From Rhizobium laguerreae (lineage in GTDB: Bacteria; Pseudomonadota; Alphaproteobacteria; Rhizobiales; Rhizobiaceae), in NCBI RefSeq assembly GCF_002008165.1, contig NZ_MRDM01000014.1, positions 248,001-312,000 on the forward strand: DNA of 64,000 nt. Reading direction: 5' to 3'. A model generated the notes under the pieces. That model had not been told where the DNA came from. It saw nothing but the letters and a program-made list of their open reading frames with translations, and ran no database searches. This document shows positions 36,278-43,861 of the stretch, piece by piece. Position numbers and translations under genes: made by a program. Numbering within the stretch: position 1 is the first letter of the stretch; every line of letters starts with the position of its first letter.

Positions 36278-37086
36278 TACAGTGCCTCCGACAATTCTGC
36301 CAATGCGATTTCGTATTGTTCCTTGCTCGGTACCTTGTGATGCCAGTCGACTCGGTCTTGCATGAACGAGATTCCATGCCCCTTGTTGGTGTGGGCCACG
36401 ATGCAATGCGGTCTCGATACCCGGTGTTCGAGGGCTGACACGACTTCGCTCATATTGTTCCCGTTGATCTCGGTGACGTCCCAATCGAAAGCTTCAAGTT
36501 TCGGACGAAGCGGGGCGAGGTCGTTGGTTTCCGCCAGGGCGGCGCCCTGCTGGAACCTGTTGTGGTCGATGACCAGCGTCAAGTTATCGAGCTTGAACTG
36601 CGCGGCCGCCATGATCGCTTCCCAGTTGGAGCCCTCCTGCATCTCACCGTCGCCGGTGACGACATAGGTGTGATATTTCGCGCCTGAAAGCTTGGCGGCT
36701 TTTGCCATTCCTATTGCGACTGGAAGGCCGTGGCCGAGCGGCCCGGTATTCGTTTCGACGCCAGGAACCTTGTTGCAATTTGGATGCCCGTTCAGCCTCG
36801 AATGCGGCTGCAAAAAGGTGGAAATCTCTTCCTCCGGGATGAAGCCGCGTTTTGCGAGCGTCACATACAGAGCGCATGCAGTATGTCCCTTCGAAAGAAC
36901 GAACCTGTCGCGGTCGGGGTGCTTCGGCTGATCGGGCCAAACATTCAGCACACGAAAATAGAGGGCAGTCAAAATGTCGATGACCGACATCTCTCCGCCA
37001 ATATGGCCGGCGCCCGCTTCAAAGACCGCCTGGAGATCGCGCAATCGGATCTCGCGAGCGACCCGCTCGAGTTCTGTCGTATTCAT
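36277..37086 (-). CDS. transketolase, N-terminal (TPP-binding) subunit
   Basis: The 269 residues carry the thiamine diphosphate domain: GAGHIGGEMSVIDILTALYF, FVLSKGHTACALYV, GPLGHGLPVAIGMA and the metal/TPP motif VTGDGEMQEGSNWEA with the terminal Asn in LTLVIDHNRFQ. It is the first gene of the minus-strand operon, followed by the C-subunit, the kinase and sorC. A TGCAT-AAAT-ATTCA dyad lies 13 bp upstream of the ATG, at the place of an operator. Confidence 0.94.
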   Translation of the reverse strand: MNTTELERVAREIRLRDLQAVFEAGAGHIGGEMSVIDILTALYFRVLNVWPDQPKHPDRDRFVLSKGHTACALYVTLAKRGFIPEEEISTFLQPHSRLNGHPNCNKVPGVETNTGPLGHGLPVAIGMAKAAKLSGAKYHTYVVTGDGEMQEGSNWEAIMAAAQFKLDNLTLVIDHNRFQQGAALAETNDLAPLRPKLEAFDWDVTEINGNNMSEVVSALEHRVSRPHCIVAHTNKGHGISFMQDRVDWHHKVPSKEQYEIALAELSEAL

Positions 37087-37098
37087 GGATTCCTCTCA

Positions 37099-37112
37099 TG
37101 CATAAATATTCA
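37099..37112. promoter_or_regulatory. candidate SorC operator 2
   Basis: TGCAT-AAAT-ATTCA, read on the other strand as TGAAT-ATTT-ATGCA, matches operator 3 at 12 of 14 positions. It lies 13 bp before the transketolase N-subunit start. Confidence 0.6.
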
Positions 37113-37237
37113 GTCGTCAATATTTTTGCACAAGTCACCGATTAGTCAAGCCCTTTAAGTGGAACACCGACAGTTGCAAGTCTAGAAATCCTGTTGACAG
37201 CCGGAAAGCAACTTGTTAATGCATTTTCCAGCATCAG

Positions 37238-37251
37238 TGAATATTTATTCG
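37238..37251. promoter_or_regulatory. candidate SorC operator 3
   Basis: TGAAT-ATTT-ATTCG lies 41 bp before the permease start in the same divergent promoter as operator 2. A weaker half-match (TGAATTAGCTATTAG) follows at 37257. Sites 2 and 3 are 139 bp apart, which would allow looping between tetramer-bound sites, as SorC-type regulators can do. Confidence 0.6.
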
Positions 37252-37291
37252 TAGAGTGAATTAGCTATTAGCCTAGGCATAGGGAGGAACA

Positions 37292-38272
37292 ATGGTGGCG
37301 CTCGATATCAATGAACACGGGCTTTCGTCCGGGGCCTGGTTGAGCAAACTCAAGGGCGCCACCGGCCCGCTCGTGGGGCTGCTCGCGCTTTGCGTCTTTC
37401 TGAGCCTCAGCACCGACACGTTTCTTTCGGTTCGGAACGGTCTCAACATCCTCGATCAGATCACTGTCCTCGGCATCATGGCCGTCGGAATGACCTTTGT
37501 CATTCTGATCGGCGGCATCGATCTTTCCGTCGGGTCGGCGCTCGCTCTTGCGATGATGGTGATGGGCTGGACTGCGAATGTCGCCGGCCTACCGCTGCCG
37601 GTCGGGGTCGTTTTTGCTCTGGTCGCATCGGGCATTTCGGGCCTGATCGTCGGACTTCTGGTGACGCAGTTCAGGGTTCCAGCGTTTATTGCCACTCTTG
37701 CGATGATGTCTGCGGCTCGCGGCGTCGCAAATATGATCACGGACGGCCAGCAGATCGTCGGATTCCCCGACTGGTTCATGATGCTGGCAATCGATCGCCA
37801 TTTCGGCGTGTTGACAGCCACTGTGTTTCTCATGCTTGCGGTTGTTCTTGCCGCGTGGCTTTTCCTGCACTTCCGGTCCGAAGGTCGCATGCTCTACGCG
37901 GTGGGAGGAAATCCGGAAGTCGCACGCCTGGCCGGTATCAACGTCCCGCTCGTGACGATAGCCGTCTATATCGTGAGTGCCGTCCTTGCGGGGCTCGCCG
38001 GCATCGTGCTCGCCGCCAGGCTCGATTCCGTCCAGCCGTCCAGTGGTCTGGGCTATGAATTGGACACCATTGCCGCGGTCGTCATCGGCGGGACTTCGCT
38101 CTCCGGCGGCGCGGGCGGCATCGGTGGAACGCTGATCGGTGTTCTTATCATCGGCGTCCTTCGCAACGGGCTCAATCTTCTCAACGTCTCACCGTTCCTG
38201 CAGCAAGTGATCATCGGCATCGTCATCGTGCTCGCGGTCGGCGCGGAGACTATTCGTCGGCGTCGCGCCTAA
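37292..38272 (+). CDS. ribose-class ABC transporter permease
   Basis: The 326-residue inner-membrane permease is of the RbsC/XylH family: MAVGMTFVILIGGIDLSVGSALALAMM, the FRVPAFIATLAMMSAARGVANMITDG segment, RMLYAVGGNPEVARLAGINV (EAA-like coupling loop) and GGTSLSGGAGGIGGTLIGVLI. It is the first gene of the plus-strand uptake operon, followed after a hairpin by the binding protein. It works with the ATPase at 39347. Confidence 0.95.
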   Translation: MVALDINEHGLSSGAWLSKLKGATGPLVGLLALCVFLSLSTDTFLSVRNGLNILDQITVLGIMAVGMTFVILIGGIDLSVGSALALAMMVMGWTANVAGLPLPVGVVFALVASGISGLIVGLLVTQFRVPAFIATLAMMSAARGVANMITDGQQIVGFPDWFMMLAIDRHFGVLTATVFLMLAVVLAAWLFLHFRSEGRMLYAVGGNPEVARLAGINVPLVTIAVYIVSAVLAGLAGIVLAARLDSVQPSSGLGYELDTIAAVVIGGTSLSGGAGGIGGTLIGVLIIGVLRNGLNLLNVSPFLQQVIIGIVIVLAVGAETIRRRRA

Positions 38273-38279
38273 CGAACGA

Positions 38280-38300
38280 GGTCCGCCGCGTTGGCGGACC
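38280..38300 (+). other. intercistronic hairpin between permease and binding-protein genes
   Basis: GGTCCGCC (38280-38287) and GGCGGACC (38293-38300) form a perfect 8-bp GC stem with a 5-nt loop, 8 bp after the permease stop and 90 bp before the binding-protein start. There is no T run, so it is probably an RNA-stabilising or processing structure that raises binding-protein expression relative to the permease, rather than a terminator. Confidence 0.6.
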
Positions 38301-38389
38301 AGGAATTCCGCTCCACGGGTTTGGGGCGGATCAATACCCCGAGGGGGAGGACATACCCGAGGGTTCCATCAAACAACGGAGGAAATACA

Positions 38390-39319
38390 ATGAAAATTGC
38401 GCGCACCATGCTCGCGTCTGCTGCCCTGCTCGGTCTCATGCTTGGCCCCGTACATGCGGCGGAATTGAAGAAGCTCGGCCTGGCCGTTGCCAACCTTCAG
38501 GCAAACTTCTTCAACCAGATCAAACAATCCGTCGAAGCCGAAGCCAAAAAGCGCGGCATCGAAGTCATCACGGTCGACGCAAAGGGCGACGGGCCGACAC
38601 AGGTCAACCAGATCCAGGATCTTCTAACCCAGAAAATCGACGCGCTGATCTACATTCCGGCCGGCGCGGCGGCTGCGACCGTTCCGGTCAAGCTCGCGAA
38701 GAGCGCTGGTATCCCGGTCGTGAACGTTGACCGCAACGCCGAGGGAGCACCCGGCGATACCTTCCTTGCAACGGATTCCGTCGCGTCTGCCAAGGCCGTA
38801 TGCGACTACATCCTGAAGGAAGCCGGCGGCAAGGGGAAGATGGTCATCATCCACGGCCAGAAAGGCACAACGCCGGAAGTCGATCGTTCGAAGGGCTGCG
38901 CTGAATCTCTCAAGGCATATCCGGACATCAAGGTTGTCGCCGAGCAATTCTCAAACATCTGGAGCCAGGACGAAGGCTTCCAGATCATGCAGAATATGCT
39001 GCAGGCAAATCCGGACGTTTCGATCGTGTTCGCCCAGGCCGACGGCCTCGCCCTCGGCGCCGCGCAGGCGATCAAGGTCGCCAATCCGTCGCAGAAGATC
39101 GTGGTTGGCGGCTTCGATGGCGACACCGCAGCTCTCGAAGCGCTGAGCAAGGGCGTCTTCAACGTAACGGCGACACAGCAGACGCAGAAGATGGGCCGCG
39201 ACGCGGTTGAAAACGCCGCCAAGCTTGTTGCCGGGGAGAAAGTGCCGCCGGTCCAACTCCTGGATGCCACGCTGACAACCAAGGAAAACGTCGCAGGCTT
39301 CATCGCCAACCATCCGTAA
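38390..39319 (+). CDS. periplasmic sugar-binding protein, ribose class
   Basis: The start at 38390 is set by GGAGGAAATACA and a signal peptide (MLASAALLGLMLGPVHAAE). The 309 residues form a class I (Peripla_BP_4, RbsB-like) binding protein with LAVANLQANFFNQIKQSVEAEA, IDALIYIPAGAAAATVPVKLAK, VNVDRNAEG and VGGFDGDTAALEAL. It delivers a sugar or polyol to the adjacent permease. Aromatic and Asp/Arg residues in the expected pocket loops suit a small polyhydroxy ligand; the exact ligand is unknown. Confidence 0.93.
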   Translation: MKIARTMLASAALLGLMLGPVHAAELKKLGLAVANLQANFFNQIKQSVEAEAKKRGIEVITVDAKGDGPTQVNQIQDLLTQKIDALIYIPAGAAAATVPVKLAKSAGIPVVNVDRNAEGAPGDTFLATDSVASAKAVCDYILKEAGGKGKMVIIHGQKGTTPEVDRSKGCAESLKAYPDIKVVAEQFSNIWSQDEGFQIMQNMLQANPDVSIVFAQADGLALGAAQAIKVANPSQKIVVGGFDGDTAALEALSKGVFNVTATQQTQKMGRDAVENAAKLVAGEKVPPVQLLDATLTTKENVAGFIANHP

Positions 39320-39346
39320 TGAAGTCGATTCTAGAGGAGGTGTGCC

Positions 39347-40825
39347 GTGACTGATCCAGTTCTTTCCCTGAGGGGCATATCCAAATGGTATGGGCCGCTC
39401 CAGGTTCTGAAGAATGTCAGCTTGGACGTCTATCCGGGCGAGGTAGTTGCACTTCTCGGTGAAAACGGAGCAGGCAAGTCAACGCTATCGGGCATCATCG
39501 CCGGGTCCCGCACACCATCCGAAGGATCAATGACGTGGCTGGGGCAGCCTTATGCCCCGGCCACACCAAGGGAAGCGATCGATAAGGGCGTTGTCCTGAT
39601 CCACCAAGAGCTGCAGCTTCTGCCGCAGCTGTCGATCGCGGAAAACGTGTTCATCGGACGTTGGCCGATGAAGAACGGCGTCGTCGACCGCGCTCAGATG
39701 GTTCGCCGGGCCCAGGACCAGCTCGCTCGCTTGAACCTTCACATACCCGCAACGCGGACGGTCGCCGGCCTTTCCACGGCAAATCAGCAACTTATCGAGA
39801 TCGCCAAGGCGCTGGCTCTCAACGCAAAGCTCCTGATTCTCGATGAGCCGACAGCCGCCCTTGGCGGCGCGGAGACGGAAGCTCTCTTCGAACAGGTTCG
39901 GAAGCTTCGCTCACAAGGTGTCGGCATCGTTTACATTTCCCACCGCATGGAAGAGATCAAGCGAATAACCGACCGGATCGTCGTTCTTCGCGATGGCGAG
40001 CGCGTGCAGGAATTCTCAGACAGCGCGACCCCGGTGCGAACGATTGTCGAGAGCATGGTCGGGCGCCCGCTTGACCGCTTGTTCCCTACCCTGCCGGTTC
40101 CGACAGATCGTCCCGTACTCCAGGTGTCCGGGCTGAGCTCGCCGGACAACTCGTTCCGTGACGTTACCTTCGAGGTCCGGGCCGGGGAAATTCTGGGGAT
40201 CGCCGGATTGGTCGGCGCCGGCCGCACCGAACTGGTGCGTGCGATTTCGGGAGCAGACCCAATCAGTGCTGGTTCGATCAAGCTGGAAGGCGAGGAACTC
40301 AGGCTGCGCGATCCGGCGGACGCAATCGCCAAGGGTATCGTGATGGTTCCGGAAGACCGCAAGGAGCAAGGCCTGATCGTCGGGCACCGGATCAGCGAGA
40401 ACATTATCTATGCCAATCTTGACAAACTCGGCGGCGGTTGGATCACGCCGCGCGTCAAGCGCTCCTTTGCAGAAAAAGCAGTTGCCAAGTTCGGGGTAAA
40501 GGGCCGTGCTGAACAGCACGCCTCGGACCTATCCGGCGGCAACCAGCAGAAGGTCGTGATCGCGAAGTGGCTCATGCGCGATCCCAAGGTCGTCGTGCTC
40601 GACGAGCCTACGAGAGGCATCGACGTCGGCGCCAGAGCGGGCATCTACGACATCATCGTCAATCTTGCCAAACAGGGCGTCGCGGTCATCGTCGTAAGCT
40701 CGGACCTCGAAGAAGTTCTCGGAGTCTCCAATCGCATTCTCGTGCTTGCGCAAGGCAAGCAGGCGGGGATTCTCAATCGTGACCAGGCAAATGACGTTGC
40801 GGTCATGGAGCTAGCTACCATCTAA
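39347..40825 (+). CDS. ribose-class ABC transporter ATPase (two domains)
   Basis: The 492-residue RbsA/MglA-type ATPase starts with GTG behind AGGAGGTGTGCC. The first domain has Walker A GENGAGKST, an altered signature (GLSTANQQLIEIAKAL) and Walker B LLILDEPTAAL. The second has a degenerate P-loop (GLVGAGRTE), full signature LSGGNQQKVVIAKWL and VVVLDEPTRGIDVGA. This asymmetry is normal for the family. It energises uptake with the permease and is followed by the SDR gene 22 bp downstream. Confidence 0.95.
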   Translation: MTDPVLSLRGISKWYGPLQVLKNVSLDVYPGEVVALLGENGAGKSTLSGIIAGSRTPSEGSMTWLGQPYAPATPREAIDKGVVLIHQELQLLPQLSIAENVFIGRWPMKNGVVDRAQMVRRAQDQLARLNLHIPATRTVAGLSTANQQLIEIAKALALNAKLLILDEPTAALGGAETEALFEQVRKLRSQGVGIVYISHRMEEIKRITDRIVVLRDGERVQEFSDSATPVRTIVESMVGRPLDRLFPTLPVPTDRPVLQVSGLSSPDNSFRDVTFEVRAGEILGIAGLVGAGRTELVRAISGADPISAGSIKLEGEELRLRDPADAIAKGIVMVPEDRKEQGLIVGHRISENIIYANLDKLGGGWITPRVKRSFAEKAVAKFGVKGRAEQHASDLSGGNQQKVVIAKWLMRDPKVVVLDEPTRGIDVGARAGIYDIIVNLAKQGVAVIVVSSDLEEVLGVSNRILVLAQGKQAGILNRDQANDVAVMELATI

Positions 40826-40847
40826 ACAGACAGAGAAAGGAAGAGCG

Positions 40848-41636
40848 GTGTCCGACATCACTCTGAACGCCCCGAAGCTTTTCGATCTCAGCGGCCAGGT
40901 TGCCATCGTTACCGGAGCCGGCAGCGGTATTGGTCAGCGCATTGCCATCGGCCTTGCGCAATGCGGCGCCGACGTGGCGCTGCTCGACCGCCGAACCGAC
41001 GACGGACTGGCCAAGACGGCTGAACATATTCGCGCCGCCGGCCGCCGCTCGATCCAGATCGCGGCGGATGTCACGAGCAAGTCTTCCCTTGGAGAGGCAA
41101 TAGCACGTACTGAGGCAGACCTCGGCCCATTGACACTTGCAGTCAACGCGGCGGGCATCGCGAACGCGAACGCAGCGGAAGAAATGGAGGAGGACCAATA
41201 TCAGACGTTGATGGATATCAACCTCAAAGGCGTCTTTCTTTCCTGCCAGGCAGAGGCTCGCGCCATGCTGAAAAATGGGCGCGGCTCCATCGTCAATATC
41301 GCCTCCATGTCCGGCGTGATCGTGAACCGGGGGCTGAGCCAAGCGCACTATAACGCCTCCAAGGCGGGCGTGATCCATATGTCGAAGTCTATGGCCATGG
41401 AATGGGTCGACCGCGGCATTCGCGTCAACACCATCTCCCCCGGATACACGGCAACGCCCATGAACACCCGTCCGGAGATGGTCCACCAGACCAAACTCTT
41501 CGAAGAGCAGACGCCGATGCAGCGCATGGCAGCGGTGGACGAGATGGTAGGTCCGGCGGTGTTCCTGCTGTCGAATGCAGCGAGTTTCGTGACCGGCGTC
41601 GATCTTCTCGTTGACGGCGGTTTCTGCTGCTGGTGA
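40848..41636 (+). CDS. SDR oxidoreductase of the sugar module
   Basis: The 262-residue classical short-chain dehydrogenase starts with GTG behind GAAAGGAAGAGCG. It has the cofactor motif VTGAGSGIG, acidic DRR after beta-2 (suggesting NAD preference), NAAG, and the catalytic Ser (NIASMSG) and YNASK. Its last place in the uptake operon suggests it oxidises the imported polyol, or reduces an aldose, to the ketose phosphorylated by the FGGY kinase. Related enzymes act on arabitol, xylitol, sorbitol or apiitol-like polyols. Confidence 0.92.
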   Translation: MSDITLNAPKLFDLSGQVAIVTGAGSGIGQRIAIGLAQCGADVALLDRRTDDGLAKTAEHIRAAGRRSIQIAADVTSKSSLGEAIARTEADLGPLTLAVNAAGIANANAAEEMEEDQYQTLMDINLKGVFLSCQAEARAMLKNGRGSIVNIASMSGVIVNRGLSQAHYNASKAGVIHMSKSMAMEWVDRGIRVNTISPGYTATPMNTRPEMVHQTKLFEEQTPMQRMAAVDEMVGPAVFLLSNAASFVTGVDLLVDGGFCCW

Positions 41637-41664
41637 TGGGAAAGCTCATTGCCGCCGCGGGAAA

Positions 41665-41811
41665 GTGACCGATCTCGCTTCCTCCCTAGCTGAGATCGAG
41701 GCGCTGAAGGGAATAACGGGCACGACGGCGTGCGATATCGTCGTCTGCCCGCCCTTCGCGCTGATTGAACGGACGGAGAGCTCAGGCGTCGTCATCAGCG
41801 CTTAGGACTGC
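41665..41811 (+). pseudogene. relic of a triosephosphate isomerase gene
   Basis: Translation from 41671 reads DLASSLAEIEALKGI, then CDIVVCPPFALIERT and SGVVISA-stop-DC. This matches the N-terminal part of TpiA enzymes (about residues 15-60: xASLxEI, xDVLICPPATLI, xIGAQDCH). The conserved Gln of the AQDC motif is replaced by TAG (41803-41805, a CAG to TAG change), the catalytic Lys/His/Glu regions are absent or unreadable, and the rest of the gene is missing. It is therefore a decayed fragment of about 50 codons, lying at the right edge of the sugar module. Confidence 0.7.
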
Positions 41812-41903
41812 CTGAATTCACGACAACCAGTTGAGCTTCCCAATGATGATCGCATGGTAGTTCGCATCCAGATTTGCTGTTTATCGATGGACAAGGAAAG
41901 AGC

Positions 41904-42686
41904 ATGAAACGCTTTGAGCAGAAGACCGTCGTCATTACCGGGGGTAGCCGCGGCATCGGAGCGGCGATCGCCAAACGCTTTGCGAAAGAAGGCGCCAATC
42001 TCGTCGTCTCGGCCAACGAGGAGCTGGTTCACGGCGTTGCCGAACAGATCCGGGCCGAAGGCGGCAAGGCGATCTCCTTCATCGGCGACGTCACCGACAA
42101 GGCGAGCGTCACCGCCCTCTATGATGCCGCCGAGAAGGAATTCGGCTCGGTCGACGTCTCGATCCAGAACGCCGGCGTCATCACCATTGCCCGCGTCGAG
42201 GACCTGACCGAAAACGAGTGGGACAAGGTCATGGCCGTCAACACCAAGGGCGTCTTCCTCTGCGCCCAGGAGGCGATATCGAGAATGCGCAAGCACAAGC
42301 GCGGCGGCCGCATCATCAACACCGCTTCCGGCCAGGCCCGTGACGGCTTTATCTACACGCCGCATTATGCCGCCTCGAAAATGGGCGTCGTCGGCATCAC
42401 CCAGAGCCTGGCCAAGGAAGTCGCGACTGAGAAGATCACCGTCAACGCCTTCTGCCCCGGCATCATCGAGACCGACATGTGGGCCTATAACGACCAGGCC
42501 TGGGGCAAGCTGCTCGGCAACTACGCCCCCGGCGAGTTGATGAAGGAATGGGTCGAGGGCATCCCGATGAAACGGGCCGGCTCCGGCGAAGACGTCGCCG
42601 GCCTGGTGACCTTCCTCGCCAGCGAGGATGCCGCCTATATCACCGGCCAGACGATCAATGTCGACGGCGGCCTGATCATGTCCTGA
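41904..42686 (+). CDS. SDR family oxidoreductase
   Basis: A 260-residue classical SDR with start at 41904 behind AAGGAAAGAGC. Motifs are VVITGGSRGIGAAIA, a GDV loop, IQNAGV, and catalytic NTASGQ with the YAASK tetrad. The C-terminal region (WAYNDQAWGKLLGNYAPGELMKEW) resembles polyol or acetoin/glucose-type dehydrogenases. Codon use is GC-rich at third positions, like the core genes and unlike the module to its left, so it may belong to an older neighbourhood together with the tpiA relic. Substrate unknown. Confidence 0.9.
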   Translation: MKRFEQKTVVITGGSRGIGAAIAKRFAKEGANLVVSANEELVHGVAEQIRAEGGKAISFIGDVTDKASVTALYDAAEKEFGSVDVSIQNAGVITIARVEDLTENEWDKVMAVNTKGVFLCAQEAISRMRKHKRGGRIINTASGQARDGFIYTPHYAASKMGVVGITQSLAKEVATEKITVNAFCPGIIETDMWAYNDQAWGKLLGNYAPGELMKEWVEGIPMKRAGSGEDVAGLVTFLASEDAAYITGQTINVDGGLIMS

Positions 42687-42693
42687 TACATTT

Positions 42694-42724
42694 CGCCCAA
42701 AAGTGTGCAGCGGTTTTGGGACAA
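42694..42724. repeat. short rhizobial intergenic hairpin repeat
   Basis: CCCAAAA (42696-42702) and TTTTGGG (42714-42720) pair around GTGTGCAGCGG. From memory, closely similar sequences (AAAGTGTGCAGCGGTTTTG) recur many times in rhizobial genomes after genes. It lies 10 bp beyond the SDR stop and may end its transcript. Confidence 0.45.
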
Positions 42725-42870
42725 AGATCAAACCACCAACGATGCACTGGGGCGACACGGTCGTCGCCTCCTGTGAACAGTGTGTCCATCGGCGTTAGGG
42801 CAGCTTTGCATTTTTGCCCGGTCGTGTGACCTTGCCATCCGCCTGTTTTTGATCCTATCTTTGAAATGTT

Positions 42871-43010
42871 CTCAGGGCGGGGTGTAATTCCCCACCGGCG
42901 GTATCAGGAGCAATCCTGGAGCCCGCGAGCGCTTCCGGCACCTCCTGTCGGAAGGTCAGCAGATCCGGTGAATGCCGGAGCCGACGGTATAGTCCGGATG
43001 GAAGAGGACA
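42871..43010 (+). ncRNA. FMN riboswitch (RFN element)
   Basis: The conserved RFN blocks are readable in order: CTCAGGGCGGGGTG, AATTCCCCACCGGCGGTA, AGCCCGCGAGCG, the variable hairpin CTTCCGGCACCTCCTGTCGGAAG, GGTCAGCAGATCCGGTG with AATGCCGGAGCCGACGGTAT, and AGTCCGGATGGAAGAGGA. It senses flavin mononucleotide and lies 130 bp before ribB, whose expression it should shut off when FMN is plentiful, by termination or start-site occlusion. Confidence 0.95.
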
Positions 43011-43139
43011 ACACGGGCAGTCGCACTCCATCCCGGAGTCGGCCGACGTTTGTTCGCCCAAGGGCAGAAGGCTCGCTCACGGATTGAGCCGAGCAGACCA
43101 TGTCAGTCCGCTGACATAACCCTTGAAAGGCCAGACAGC

Positions 43140-43775
43140 ATGACTATCGCAACAATTGAAGATGCCATATCAGCCATTGCCAGCGGCAAGATGGTCGTCG
43201 TCGTCGATGACCAGAACCGGGAAAACGAAGGCGATATCGTGGTCGCGGCCGATGCCGTCACCCCGGAAACAATCGCCTTCATGATGACCCACGCCCGTGG
43301 CCTCGTCTGCATCGCCATGGAAGGCGAGCGCCTCGATGCGCTCGATATTCCGCTGATGGTGCCCAACAATACGGAATCGCACAAAACCGCCTTCACGGTC
43401 TCGGTCGATTATCTCAAGGGCACGACGACGGGCATCTCTGCGGCGGACCGCGCCGCGACCATCAGCGCCCTCGTCGACGATCGCACAAAGCCTGACGAAT
43501 TCGCCCGCCCCGGCCACATCTTTCCGCTGCGCGCCAACCCCCGCGGCGTGCTCGGTCGCCCCGGCCACACCGAAGCCGCCGTCGATCTCGCCCGCCTCGC
43601 CGGAAGGACCCCGGCCGGCGTCATCTGCGAAGTCGCCAATGACGACGGAACCATGTCGCGCCTGCCCGAACTCACCCTTTTTGCCAAACGCCACAACCTC
43701 CTCCTCGTCACCATCGAGGATCTGGTCGCCTATCTCGAACGCCAGGCGGCAAAAGACGTACGCGAGGTCGCCTGA
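43140..43775 (+). CDS. ribB: 3,4-dihydroxy-2-butanone-4-phosphate synthase
   Basis: This enzyme makes the four-carbon precursor of riboflavin from ribulose 5-phosphate. The 211 residues are the length of the stand-alone synthase (no fused GTP cyclohydrolase II). Motifs are VVVVDDQNRENEGDIVVAAD (metal-binding Glu), THARGLVCIAM, TGISAADRA, RPGHIFPLRA and GRPGHTEAAVDLARLAG. The FMN riboswitch upstream shows feedback control by the pathway's product. A perfect 13-bp terminator hairpin follows. Confidence 0.97.
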   Translation: MTIATIEDAISAIASGKMVVVVDDQNRENEGDIVVAADAVTPETIAFMMTHARGLVCIAMEGERLDALDIPLMVPNNTESHKTAFTVSVDYLKGTTTGISAADRAATISALVDDRTKPDEFARPGHIFPLRANPRGVLGRPGHTEAAVDLARLAGRTPAGVICEVANDDGTMSRLPELTLFAKRHNLLLVTIEDLVAYLERQAAKDVREVA

Positions 43776-43783
43776 TCGATGCC

Positions 43784-43815
43784 TTTGTTGCGGCGGCATA
43801 GCCCGCCGCAACAAA
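43784..43815 (+). terminator. terminator hairpin after ribB
   Basis: TTTGTTGCGGCGG and CCGCCGCAACAAA form a perfect 13-bp stem with a 6-nt loop, 8 bp after the ribB stop. It is symmetric and can also serve the convergent SDR gene. Confidence 0.75.
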
Positions 43816-43861
43816 GAACATGCCGCAGTGATGACCCTGACGGCACCTTCGCTTGTCCGCC

